This document shows positions 18,547 to 27,471 of a stretch of 64,000 nucleotides of DNA, piece by piece. The stretch is from NCBI GenBank assembly GCA_029959615.1, contig JASCOD010000002.1:1-64000 (forward strand), in the 5' to 3' direction. Every line of letters begins with the position of its first letter. The stretch's first letter is position 1. Position numbers and translations under genes: made by a program. The notes below the pieces were generated by a model. The model did not search any database, had not been told where the DNA came from, and saw only the letters and a list, made by a program, of their open reading frames with translations. This DNA is from Flavobacteriaceae bacterium PS02338 (GTDB lineage: Bacteria > Bacteroidota > Bacteroidia > Sphingobacteriales > Sphingobacteriaceae).

Positions 18547-19326
18547 ATGGATATTAAAAATAATTTATTAATTACAACAATGGCAATGGCTTTAGTTCTA
18601 ACGGGACAGTCTTGCAAGAAAAAGGGGCTTGAACTCTATGACGAAACTGCTAATGGCAGTAGTATTTACTTTAAGGAAGCAATTGGCGTAACCACTCCCT
18701 TGGTAAAGATTGTATCATTCGGTTACGTAGGCTACACGGTACAAGATTCTGTACTTTCTATTCCTGTTGCGGTTTCCGGCTATCCGAGTAATCAAGATAG
18801 ACGCTTTGAGCTGAAGGCGACTAGCGCCACTACTGCTATAGCAAATGAGCATTATACTTTTTTAAGAGAGCCCGTAATACGTGCTGGAAGGGTGGTAGAT
18901 ACGTTACTGATAAAAATTAATAGAACACCAAATATGGCTACTAGTAGTTATGAACTGGATCTTTTATTAGAACAAAACGAAGCTTTTACCACTCGTTTGG
19001 TAAATCCTGCTAAAAATTACCTTAAGTACACTATTAAAATCGATGATATTGCCGGGGTCTCACATTTATGGACTACCTCTGTTAGGGCTGCGGCTGTGCT
19101 AAACTATTTTGGAGTCTACTCACGTAAAAAGGTAGACTTGATGTTAGAAGTACTGAAACTTAATCCTAATTTCTTTTATGATACTTCTGCGACAGCACCA
19201 ACGGCTACGCAAATTCTTTCTTATGCAAGGTATATGTTCTTTTGGCTAAATAAAGAAGCTGCCGAAGGGCGTGTTTATCTCGATGAGAAAGGAGAGGTGA
19301 TTAAGATGGGACAGTATGCTGGTTAG
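18547..19326 (+). CDS. DUF4843-type lipoprotein
   Basis: A 259-residue lipoprotein beginning MDIKNNLLITTMAMALVLTG with lipobox cysteine in GQSCKKK. The ATG at 18547, 13 bp after the SusD stop, is preferred over an earlier in-frame start that would overlap SusD. DGxIYF-like and beta-rich segments (SVLSIPVAVSGYPSNQDRRF, LKATSATTAIANEHYTFL) match the DUF4843 family that follows SusD in many Bacteroidota loci. Its function is unknown; position suggests a surface accessory protein of the SusC/D complex. Confidence 0.75.
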   Translation: MDIKNNLLITTMAMALVLTGQSCKKKGLELYDETANGSSIYFKEAIGVTTPLVKIVSFGYVGYTVQDSVLSIPVAVSGYPSNQDRRFELKATSATTAIANEHYTFLREPVIRAGRVVDTLLIKINRTPNMATSSYELDLLLEQNEAFTTRLVNPAKNYLKYTIKIDDIAGVSHLWTTSVRAAAVLNYFGVYSRKKVDLMLEVLKLNPNFFYDTSATAPTATQILSYARYMFFWLNKEAAEGRVYLDEKGEVIKMGQYAG

Positions 19327-19436
19327 TGGGAATAGGTGTAACAAATGTTTAATTATAAAATGAGGAAGATACTGAATTTTTCTACAATCTTCGGAAGGTA
19401 GATTGAGATGGCTTCGTCACTAAAATAAAATCATAG

Positions 19437-21029
19437 ATGAAAAAACAACATAAAGGCGTATTGCTGATCCTAATGTTTGTTAGCTGGGTAGCTATACTCG
19501 CTAGTGGATGTCGCAAGGATTTAGGAAATTATGACTACACCCCAATAGATTCGCTTGGAATAAATAATGTACAAGACAGTTATCAGTTTACCATTGGTAC
19601 TAAAGCTAATATTTTTCCCGAATTAAAGTTTGTACAGGGAACTGATTTTAATGAAGCTGATTATAGTTATGAATGGGCTTCATATCTTGGTAACACTACT
19701 CCAAAAAAGATAGTACATACGGGTAAAAATCTAGATATAGAGATCCCTCTTGGTATAGGAAATTACCGTTTTTACTATGTAGTAAAGCAAAAATCTACAG
19801 GTATTACTTGGCAAAAGAACTTTACCGTTGCGGTGTTTGGTACATTTCAACCGGGTGGGTGGTTCGTTTTGAACGATATTGCAGGTAAAGCTAGGCTAGA
19901 TTATTATCAAGAAAACCGTGATACTTGGAATACTTTTCCAACCGTATATCGTGATTTTACATCGCTAATTAAGGATGTAAATACCGGAAATTCGATGGAA
20001 CTTACTGGAGAGCCCATTTCTATCACTACATTTAACAATAGGGATGCTATTAACACTTCTAACGATTTTCGTTTATACATCAATACCACAAAACAAACAC
20101 AATGGATTAATATAACCAATGGTTTTACTTGGGATAAATTACGTTATGTTTTTGCGAATGAAACCATCTCTGGAGAGCCTGCAAATGTGGCTGTAATTCA
20201 TCCCGGAAATGGAGGTGCGTATGCTTATAAAGATCATAACCTTTATCTTTATAACTTTGTTTATTCTCTTTATGGTACGCCTATTAATCGCATATCCAAT
20301 GTTGCAGGTACTTTCCCAATATCGGAACATATAGCAGCTCCTTACAGTGCTACCAATTCTACTATGCATGCTGTGTTTTTTGACACACAGAATAAACGTT
20401 TTCTGAGAACCTTCATGTCTTCGGTAGGTGCCACACCAATTACAGGTTCAGGATATGGCCTTGATTTGGCTAATGTAGGTAAAGATTTGGTATGGATGGG
20501 CTATACACGAGTTACCGCTGCTCAAGCCATTGCAATATTGAAAGATGGTAGCAATCGCTATTATTTAGCACGCCTTAACTTCCCTTACAGCACTACGGCT
20601 ACTGGTATAATGGTAACAGTAGCTTCCTTTGATGAGATTACCAATCAGGCAACAGCGCTTGCTGCAGCGGATAAATTTGCTGTAGATCAGCAATATGGTT
20701 ATCTGTTTTATGTAAGTGGCGGTAAGTTATATCAATTTGATATGGACAGTAAGGTAGCTAAAATAGCTCATGATTACGGCAACCGTACTGTATCGGTATT
20801 AAAAATAAATCCACTTACACGTACTTCACTTCAAGCGGTACCGAGTACACCACGGTTATTTACTCCTGGCTACGGTATTGTTGTGGGCAGTTACGATCCT
20901 CAAAGCCCAACAACGTCTGGTACGGTAGATTTTTATACAGCTACAGGCTTAATGGGCGATCTTACCGTTTCTACGCCTCAACTTACAGGTTTAGGAAAGG
21001 TAGTAGATGTGAAATATAGTGAACTCTAG
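19437..21029 (+). CDS. PKD-like family surface lipoprotein
   Basis: A 530-residue lipoprotein with signal peptide and lipobox (LASGCRKDLGNYDYTPIDSL). The N-terminal part (about 25-140) is Ig/PKD-like; the rest is repetitive beta structure that could be a propeller (FQPGGWFVLNDIAGKARLDY, YGYLFYVSGGKLYQFDMD). The combination DUF4843 - PKD-like - thioredoxin downstream of an STN-type SusC/D pair recurs in Bacteroidota. Its role is probably ligand capture at the cell surface, but this is inference. Confidence 0.72.
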   Translation: MKKQHKGVLLILMFVSWVAILASGCRKDLGNYDYTPIDSLGINNVQDSYQFTIGTKANIFPELKFVQGTDFNEADYSYEWASYLGNTTPKKIVHTGKNLDIEIPLGIGNYRFYYVVKQKSTGITWQKNFTVAVFGTFQPGGWFVLNDIAGKARLDYYQENRDTWNTFPTVYRDFTSLIKDVNTGNSMELTGEPISITTFNNRDAINTSNDFRLYINTTKQTQWINITNGFTWDKLRYVFANETISGEPANVAVIHPGNGGAYAYKDHNLYLYNFVYSLYGTPINRISNVAGTFPISEHIAAPYSATNSTMHAVFFDTQNKRFLRTFMSSVGATPITGSGYGLDLANVGKDLVWMGYTRVTAAQAIAILKDGSNRYYLARLNFPYSTTATGIMVTVASFDEITNQATALAAADKFAVDQQYGYLFYVSGGKLYQFDMDSKVAKIAHDYGNRTVSVLKINPLTRTSLQAVPSTPRLFTPGYGIVVGSYDPQSPTTSGTVDFYTATGLMGDLTVSTPQLTGLGKVVDVKYSEL

Positions 21030-21040
21030 TAATATTTAAA

Positions 21041-22177
21041 ATGATGAAAAAAATAATAGCAATTGCATTTTTAATATGGCCTTTGGCACTTTTGGCCCAA
21101 CAGCCGTTTCAAGTCAAAGGAAGTGTAAAAGTATTGAAACCCGGTACCAAATTGTATCTCAGTTACCTTTCGGCGAAGGGCAATGTATTGGATTCTACTG
21201 AAGTAAAAGGAACAGTGTTTTCTTTTAAAGGTGTTGTTGGGGAACCTATGAGGGCTACACTATCGCTAGTGCCGCAAGTAAGAGGTGGAAAGGGTGATCA
21301 TTTCATTTTTTACTTAGAGCCTACAACAATTTCGATAGCTGTTACAGATTCTCTGAAGTCTGCAAAGATTTCAGGTTCGGTAATTAATGCGGATGATCAA
21401 AAGTTGAAAGAGCTATCTAAGGCTGCACAGGACGAAATCAACACCATCAATGAAGAGTATCAAAAAGCTAGCCGTGAACAGAAAAAGCAGCCTGAATTTA
21501 TGAAAGGTTTTGCGAAACGTTATACGGAGGCTACAGAAAACCTATTGTCGGTTCAGCTCAATTTTGCAAAGGAACATCCTGCTTCTTATATCAGTTTGGT
21601 AGCACTTACACCATTAGCTACGAAAGAAAAATTTTTAGATGAAGCTGAAAAAGCATTCTTGAATTTATCTCCACAAGTTAGAGAAACTAAAGCAGGTAAA
21701 TTAGCAACAGAAACCTTTGCTGCAGCACAGAGAACGAAGATTGGACAGCCTGCAATTCCTTTTACCCAAAATGATGTGAATGGAAAACCATTCAGTTTGT
21801 CGGATTTGAAAGGGAAGTACGTGCTAATTGATTTTTGGGCTTCTTGGTGTGTACCTTGTAGAAAAGAAAATCCTTACGTGGTAGCTGCATATCACCAATT
21901 TAAAGATAAAGGTTTTACCGTTTTAGGTGTTTCTTTGGATAAGGCAAACGCTTATGATGCTTGGGTTAAGGCAATTGCAGATGATAAATTAGAATGGACT
22001 CAAGTATCTGATCTCAAATTTTGGGATAATGAGGTGGCTAAAGCTTATGGAGTAAAGTCAGTGCCAGCCAATTTTCTGATCAATCCGGAAGGGAAGATTA
22101 TAGCAAAGGGATTGAGAGGTGAAAGACTCTCGTCAAAATTGGCAGAATTACTTAATACAGAAAAGAAAACCAAATAG
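21041..22177 (+). CDS. TlpA-family thiol-disulfide oxidoreductase with DUF4369 domain
   Basis: A 378-residue periplasmic protein. The signal peptide (ALLAQ) precedes a DUF4369-like beta domain (about 22-120), a helical linker and a thioredoxin domain (about 235-370). The active site is WASWCVPCRKEN near 267-275, with a cis-Pro loop KSVPANFLI. It is the last gene of the ECF/SusCD cluster, 11 bp after the preceding gene, and is followed by a strong terminator. It likely keeps cysteines of envelope proteins or of the imported substrate reduced. Confidence 0.88.
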   Translation: MMKKIIAIAFLIWPLALLAQQPFQVKGSVKVLKPGTKLYLSYLSAKGNVLDSTEVKGTVFSFKGVVGEPMRATLSLVPQVRGGKGDHFIFYLEPTTISIAVTDSLKSAKISGSVINADDQKLKELSKAAQDEINTINEEYQKASREQKKQPEFMKGFAKRYTEATENLLSVQLNFAKEHPASYISLVALTPLATKEKFLDEAEKAFLNLSPQVRETKAGKLATETFAAAQRTKIGQPAIPFTQNDVNGKPFSLSDLKGKYVLIDFWASWCVPCRKENPYVVAAYHQFKDKGFTVLGVSLDKANAYDAWVKAIADDKLEWTQVSDLKFWDNEVAKAYGVKSVPANFLINPEGKIIAKGLRGERLSSKLAELLNTEKKTK

Positions 22178-22210
22178 AAACCAAACTTTTATACATACAA
22201 AACAGTAATA

Positions 22211-22237
22211 AAAGGCATTCGAAAGAATGCCTTTTTT
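22211..22237 (+). terminator. Rho-independent terminator of the ECF/SusCD cluster
   Basis: AAAGGCATTC (22211-22220) and GAATGCCTTT (22225-22234) form a perfect 10-bp stem around a GAAA tetraloop, followed by T residues to 22237. It lies 34 bp after the TlpA stop. Confidence 0.85.
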
Positions 22238-22389
22238 ATGAAATAAGTTTTTATCTTCCCCAGTTTTGAAAGTTTCCATGTTGTTATCGAAAATGTGTTT
22301 ACACTTCAAACCTAGCGGCTAACACAACGAGCATCATTTTTTTAAAATAAGGATGACCAACCTTTCTGATATAACGCTACTTTTGCCTC

Positions 22390-22599
22390 ATGACAGTTGA
22401 GGAATTAGAAGATTGGTTTAGAAATGCACCAGTACCCCAGATGCCCATTTATTTAGATGAGGCAAATAAGGTGAACGATTATGCACTATTTGTAAATTCA
22501 CATTTTGAGGGATTAAAGTTTGTGAAAGTGGATGCTATTAAGGCTCCACTTATGGCAAGATTGCTTAAGATGAAACTGTTGATCGAAGCCAATTTATAA
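22390..22599 (+). CDS. Small DUF6965-like protein
   Basis: A 69-residue cytoplasmic protein starting MTVEELEDWFRNAPVPQMPI. It resembles short Bacteroidota proteins of the DUF6965 type, which share the pattern of an N-terminal helix, a P-x-x-L segment and a helix ending near NLIYL/HFEGL. Function unknown. It is 10 bp upstream of the EamA transporter and probably co-transcribed with it. Confidence 0.6.
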   Translation: MTVEELEDWFRNAPVPQMPIYLDEANKVNDYALFVNSHFEGLKFVKVDAIKAPLMARLLKMKLLIEANL

Positions 22600-22609
22600 A
22601 TAGATTAGG

Positions 22610-23512
22610 ATGGGAAATGGCTTGAGCTTAAGTGGCAAACACCTATTGGTAGCTTTGTCAGTGGTTTTGATCTGGGGTGTAAATTTTATTGCGGTATATG
22701 TGGGGCTGAAGGGCTTACCTCCATTTTTATTATGTGCTGCCCGGTTTGGGCTAGCTGCTATTCCATGGGTGCTCTTTTTGCCTAGGCCCAAGGCACCGTT
22801 AAAGCTCATCATTGCTTATGGACTTTTCAATTTTGCCATGCAATTTGGGCTGTTGTTCAGTGGAATTCAGTTGGGGCTTTCACCTGGACTTTCTTCTTTG
22901 GTTCTCCAGGTTTCTGTTTTCTTTTCAATGGGATTGGCATTTATTGCCTTTAGAGATAAACCAAGTCTACTGAAGATTATAGGCTCACTCATTTCCTTTG
23001 TGGGAATAGGGATTGTAGCCGTTCATGTATATGGAGGTTCAACCTTCGTTGGTTTGGTGCTCACCTTGTTTGCGGCACTTTCTTGGGCAGTAGGTAACAT
23101 GCTGACCAAGCAGATCAATGCAGATTCACCACTTTCATTAGTGGTTTGGGGTAACTTAGTGGCTTTTCCATTGATGGTGGTACTTTCTCTTTGGCTAGAG
23201 GGACCAACTTTGGTTGCCAATGCCTTAATGGGGATATCTTGGCCAACAGTACTGGCCGTTTGTTATATCGTATATATCTCTACACATGTCGGTTATGGTG
23301 CCTGGGGTGTATTGCTAAAATCTTATTCCACTTCGGCAGTAGTTCCTTTTACGCTTTTGGTGCCTGTGGTAGGCTTTGTGAGCTCGGCATTATATTTAGG
23401 CGAAACTTTACCTTGGTGGAAATTGTTGGCTTCGGTGTTCATCATGGGGGGACTAGTGTTCGGACTATTGGAAAAACGAGTGAAGAAAATCTTCGGTTTG
23501 GGTAAGAACTAA
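22610..23512 (+). CDS. EamA/DMT-family transporter
   Basis: A 300-residue inner-membrane protein with about ten hydrophobic segments in two repeats of the EamA fold (first: ALSVVLIWGVNFIAVYVGLK; second begins LVLTLFAALSWAVGNMLTKQ). Members export amino acids, their analogues or other small metabolites; the sequence does not show which. It is followed by a degraded open stretch on the other strand rather than another gene. Confidence 0.87.
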   Translation: MGNGLSLSGKHLLVALSVVLIWGVNFIAVYVGLKGLPPFLLCAARFGLAAIPWVLFLPRPKAPLKLIIAYGLFNFAMQFGLLFSGIQLGLSPGLSSLVLQVSVFFSMGLAFIAFRDKPSLLKIIGSLISFVGIGIVAVHVYGGSTFVGLVLTLFAALSWAVGNMLTKQINADSPLSLVVWGNLVAFPLMVVLSLWLEGPTLVANALMGISWPTVLAVCYIVYISTHVGYGAWGVLLKSYSTSAVVPFTLLVPVVGFVSSALYLGETLPWWKLLASVFIMGGLVFGLLEKRVKKIFGLGKN

Positions 23513-23752
23513 ATAAATCTAGTAGGGCAGAGCCCACGTTTCCAGCATAGATGATTACATGGTGAGCGTTCTCGGCGTCATTAGGATCAATATTAAAATT
23601 TTGTCCTAATAGAGGGGCTTTAGGAAAAAACGTGAATGAAGCATTTAAAAACCGGAACCACTAAAGTCTAGCGTAGAAATGCTTTTGATTAGCTGTTAAT
23701 TAGTTGGTTGTTTTGGTATTTTGTTGCGCTTTATTGACCTTCCGAAACGTTA
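23513..23752 (-). other. Intergenic stretch with a possible gene remnant
   Basis: On the minus strand about 45 codons (roughly 23510-23665) read ASFTFFPKAPLLGQNFNIDP, then NDAENAHHVIIYAGNVGSAL, before running into stops. The composition looks like real protein, but I do not recognise the family. It is probably a relic of a lost gene. Confidence 0.35.
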
Positions 23753-25507
23753 CTATTCTGAGTCTTCACCGGTTTCCTTACCGATTTTCTTAAGGAGCCT
23801 GGTCTTCGCCCTGCGTACACTAGCTTGGTCTATGCCCATCAGTGCGGCAATTTCCTTATGGTTCAACTGCATGTGGAGATAGGCGTACAGGCGTGTTTCC
23901 TTTTGGGTCAGTAGTGGTTGGTGCGTCTTTAGTTTTTCAAAGAAATCGGGGTGTACGCTTTCAAAGTGCTTTTTGAAGTTTAGCCAGTCCGCATCTAGTT
24001 TGAGGTTATCTGCTAGCAGACCATCTATGGTTGCCATACCTTTAAGGGAATGGTAACGGTCGGCATGTTTAATGTCCAGCAATTGTTGTTTAAGTTGCAC
24101 TAGCAATTCATTCTTCTGGACGGTTTGCAGGGTGGAGGACATCAGTTCTCTTTGGCTGAGTTCCAATTTGTCCTGTAGCAATCCACTTTTGGTTTTTTCA
24201 GCTTCCATTGCTGTATTCATCTGTGCGATTTCCAGTTCCCGTAATTGATTCTTGTAAGCAACTTCCCTAAGGTCGAAGCTAAGCTGTTGGTGGGCAATTT
24301 CCTTTTTCTGAAGTTCTTGTTGTATCAGTTTGGTACGGTTCACCAAAGCGATGGCATACATCAGTGCTTGGGAGAGTGCAGCAATCAGTATAGACCAGTA
24401 ATTATTTTGGCCATCGGTGGAGATCACCAGATGATAAATTGGGATTGCAACGATCAACACCAACTGGAACACAGTGGCAAACAATAATGCACCAGAAGAC
24501 GGCAATTTTTTGAGATAACCCCATACACAAGTGTAGGCTATGGTTAAAAAAATGACTACACAGTAGATATTATCGTAAATGACAGTAAAGTGTTCTATTT
24601 CAATCCAAAATATATTAATGGTAGCGATGATGATCGTGAAAGTGAGGTATATTCCTAGCAAATATTTCAATAATTTATCTAAGAATGGCAGGTTTACTTT
24701 TGTACTTAGGTAAGATCTCACAAATCCAACAAACCCATACATGATGATAACGATGCCCACATGCGCCAATAGATTATTGATATCATAGGTGCGGAGGTTA
24801 TTGACCAGAATGTAATTGAAAACTGTATCTGAAAACCAGAGATCGAATTTATACCAATAAGAAGTGAGATAAATAGTCCCACCCACTTGAATGAAAAGGT
24901 AGTAGGCTACTGTGGGGTCTCTAAATGTAAGATAAAAGTAGAGGTTGTGCAGAAAAAATAGTGCGATAACGGCCAACCCGATTAACCAGACAATTTGTTG
25001 ACGTGATTGCAGTGCTGTATAGGCTTGTTCGGTACTTACTTTGAGGTCTAATTTGTACCTGTTGTCTTTCGAGTTTTGCACATTGACATCTACAAATAGA
25101 AAAAGGGTATCACTAACTTGTTTGTTGGTAGTAAATGAATGTTGACCTAGCTGCCTAGGGTACGAGTTTGCGAGTGTAGAACTACTTGTTAACCATTTAT
25201 GTGTTGAAATATCATATTGGTAGAGTTTAGTATGGTAATTAGGAGCTATCTTAATGCGATAGTTTGTTGCAAACTGGATTGGAGCAATAACCAGCTTTAC
25301 CCAATAGGCTTTAGCGCCAATGAGCGAATCCTGCGGTAGGAAATTTTTATTAGTGATAATTTCTTGGAAGCTGTAACCACGATCAGGCAAAACTGCAAAA
25401 TCTTTCAGAGGCTGTTGACTTTCATCGCCTTTTAAAAAGTTTGTTTTCTGCGCATATAGCAGGCCGACGTAAAGAAACAGAAAAAGAAGGGTGAATATTT
25501 TTTTCAA
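23753..25507 (-). CDS. 7TM-DISM membrane regulator with C-terminal HTH
   Basis: A 584-residue protein. The signal peptide is followed by a periplasmic 7TMR-DISM extracellular beta domain (about 25-165), seven membrane helices (about 175-390), a long coiled coil (395-480) and a C-terminal LuxR/GerE-like helix-turn-helix (about 535-575, THQPLLTQKETRLYAYLHMQ then EIAALMGIDQASVRRAKTRL). There is no kinase or cyclase domain, so it looks like a one-component membrane-bound transcription regulator. It lies downstream of polysaccharide locus 1 on the same strand and may sense its products; the other end of that locus has a second 7TM-DISM protein. Confidence 0.85.
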   Translation of the reverse strand: MKKIFTLLFLFLYVGLLYAQKTNFLKGDESQQPLKDFAVLPDRGYSFQEIITNKNFLPQDSLIGAKAYWVKLVIAPIQFATNYRIKIAPNYHTKLYQYDISTHKWLTSSSTLANSYPRQLGQHSFTTNKQVSDTLFLFVDVNVQNSKDNRYKLDLKVSTEQAYTALQSRQQIVWLIGLAVIALFFLHNLYFYLTFRDPTVAYYLFIQVGGTIYLTSYWYKFDLWFSDTVFNYILVNNLRTYDINNLLAHVGIVIIMYGFVGFVRSYLSTKVNLPFLDKLLKYLLGIYLTFTIIIATINIFWIEIEHFTVIYDNIYCVVIFLTIAYTCVWGYLKKLPSSGALLFATVFQLVLIVAIPIYHLVISTDGQNNYWSILIAALSQALMYAIALVNRTKLIQQELQKKEIAHQQLSFDLREVAYKNQLRELEIAQMNTAMEAEKTKSGLLQDKLELSQRELMSSTLQTVQKNELLVQLKQQLLDIKHADRYHSLKGMATIDGLLADNLKLDADWLNFKKHFESVHPDFFEKLKTHQPLLTQKETRLYAYLHMQLNHKEIAALMGIDQASVRRAKTRLLKKIGKETGEDSE

Positions 25508-25826
25508 GTGCTTAGCGCTTGGGCATCATTTTAGGCTGCTACAGCAAAGTAGCGAAAATAAACGATCCTACCAAGTAGGTGATGTCGAATTTCCTATTAC
25601 GATATGTTATAATCTAACTAGCAGCAAAGTTTTCACTTGGGTTACCTTTATCTAGTTTTAGGTAAGAGATGATTTCGTCGCGTATATGAAATACATCGTC
25701 CTTCAGTGTAAAACCGAAGGACGATTTAGCTACTCTATATCCTCTATGGTTAGAAAGCTTGTGAACTAGCATTTTGCTAGAGTAGTTCATTTCCTAACCA
25801 CTCTCGGATTGATTGTATTGGTTGAT
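25508..25826. other. Intergenic region with two large stem-loops
   Basis: No gene. A perfect 10-bp stem ATCGTCCTTC/GAAGGACGAT lies at 25695-25725 with an 11-nt loop. A long imperfect stem lies at 25747-25800, where TGGTTAG pairs with CTAACCA and the inner CTAGC with GCTAG. Neither has a T run, but the second lies just downstream of the last gene of polysaccharide locus 1 (minus strand) and may protect or end its transcript. Confidence 0.5.
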
Positions 25827-27413
25827 CTATCTTTTAGAAAAGGTCTTACTGTAGGCCTCCGTTTTAAAGATGTATATTCCAGGTTTTAAATCTTCGATGT
25901 TGATGCGTTGTTGCGTTGTTTCAGGTGTAATGTCTATTTTTTTAATTAGCTTACCCTCAGTAGAATAAATACTAGCGATATGAACTCGGGTTGATTTTGG
26001 GATTTCGATATAAATATAATTTTGTGCTGGGTTTGGAAAAATATTGAAACTTGAAAGGTTTTTTATCGTAATACTTTTTACCTCGCTATAATTTTTGGTG
26101 CCATCAAGATCTGTTGTTTTTAACCTGTAGTAATAGGTTCCAGGTAATAAATTGGCATCTTGAGATTGGTAATTGTTTTCTGCTACAATATTGTTCGGCC
26201 TAATGGTCTTGATGGTTTCAAAGTTGTTGCCATCTGTGCTTCTTTCTAAAGTGAAGCTTGCCAAATTTACTTCGTTTTTTGTTTGCCAGTTAAAAATTGC
26301 TGAATTAGCCGATGATCTAACTTCAAACGAAAGTAGATTTAAAGGAAGAACTGGGTCAAAAGGAGAGAAGGCCACACTTCTAAAAACATAGTTGGTACCT
26401 GCACTAGCTAGTATGGTTTGGGTAATCGATGCGCTATTGAACGTGGTTCGAGCATTGGCGTCTACAATGGAAACCAAATTATTATTCTCACCGTAGTTGC
26501 TAACGGCGAACAATTCTACTTCTCCCTGATTGTTCTTTCTGGCAGTTAAACCATACAAGGGTACGGCGCTCGAATATTTCCCAATGTAATCCCAGTTGGA
26601 GGTATTGGTGTTATATGCCATTTTTACAATTCCTGCCGAAGCTACTGTTTGATCTACAATGTATAACACATCATTGGCATCAATTGCATTATTGATAGTA
26701 TTATCTGCGTCAAGCATTGCAAAACCGTATGCACTTTGAACGGTACTGTTGGCGGTGCCAAGTAAAGCTGTTCCATTATTGGTGGTGTTGTTTGTTTGGG
26801 GAGTACCAAAACTTAAAATTGTTGCTGGGTTGGTGCCGCTTGCTGTGTATAATTGATTACCTACTATGCCAATATACCTAGATCCTGTTGTACTAAATCT
26901 TGATGTTCCTGTGGCGCCCCAAGCTACATATGCAGTACCTTGGGTTGTTGTAAACCAAAGGGCACTACCGTCTATACTTGAAGTGGCTCTAATATAGCCG
27001 CCAAAGAAATTGCCATTTATGGTAAATAAATCAACATTTCCCAAGCCATTAACTCTGGCGAAACTTTTATTGTCGGGACCAGCATCATTATCAAATAGAG
27101 CTACATCGGCACCACCTAACACAATATATCGACCATCGGCTGATAAAGAAATACCGCCTTCGTTTGAACCAGCTGCTGGATTGCCATTAATCAGTAGTCG
27201 TTGCGTTGAAGTGGTGTGGGGAATAGCTACCGTTTTGGTAACGTTTTTAGTTGTTGGATTTATCTCTACAAGAGAAACTGGAAGTGCGCCAGAACTTAAA
27301 GCGTTAACGCCATTGCCAAGCCTTGCCACTACGATGTGTCCCTTTGTAAAGTTTTGGGACATCGCCGTTTGGGTAGAGATGGCAATCATCATAAGAGTAA
27401 AAATTTTTTTCAT
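25827..27413 (-). CDS. Secreted protein with type IX secretion C-terminal signal
   Basis: A 528-residue protein. After the signal peptide, residues about 22-360 are beta-propeller-like (GGISLSADGRYIVLGGADVA, GIVGNQLYTASGTNPATILS). A fibronectin-like domain follows (about 365-445, LNLLSFEVRSSANSAIFNWQ). A Por_secre_tail (type A) domain ends the protein, with SSFNIFPNPAQNYIYIEI and DLKPGIYIFKTEA. It is therefore predicted to be exported by the type IX system. Last gene of polysaccharide locus 1, 58 bp after the GH128-like gene. No catalytic motif was recognised. Confidence 0.82.
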   Translation of the reverse strand: MKKIFTLMMIAISTQTAMSQNFTKGHIVVARLGNGVNALSSGALPVSLVEINPTTKNVTKTVAIPHTTSTQRLLINGNPAAGSNEGGISLSADGRYIVLGGADVALFDNDAGPDNKSFARVNGLGNVDLFTINGNFFGGYIRATSSIDGSALWFTTTQGTAYVAWGATGTSRFSTTGSRYIGIVGNQLYTASGTNPATILSFGTPQTNNTTNNGTALLGTANSTVQSAYGFAMLDADNTINNAIDANDVLYIVDQTVASAGIVKMAYNTNTSNWDYIGKYSSAVPLYGLTARKNNQGEVELFAVSNYGENNNLVSIVDANARTTFNSASITQTILASAGTNYVFRSVAFSPFDPVLPLNLLSFEVRSSANSAIFNWQTKNEVNLASFTLERSTDGNNFETIKTIRPNNIVAENNYQSQDANLLPGTYYYRLKTTDLDGTKNYSEVKSITIKNLSSFNIFPNPAQNYIYIEIPKSTRVHIASIYSTEGKLIKKIDITPETTQQRINIEDLKPGIYIFKTEAYSKTFSKR

Positions 27414-27471
27414 ACGGAATTTTTATTTGGTTAGAAATATTTGAGGAGAGAGCGTCAATTTCTGTGATGTA

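Noticed and set aside
23191..23505. 104-codon ORF overlapping the first EamA gene in another frame
   Set aside because: Composition is not protein-like and it lies wholly inside a well-supported transporter gene.
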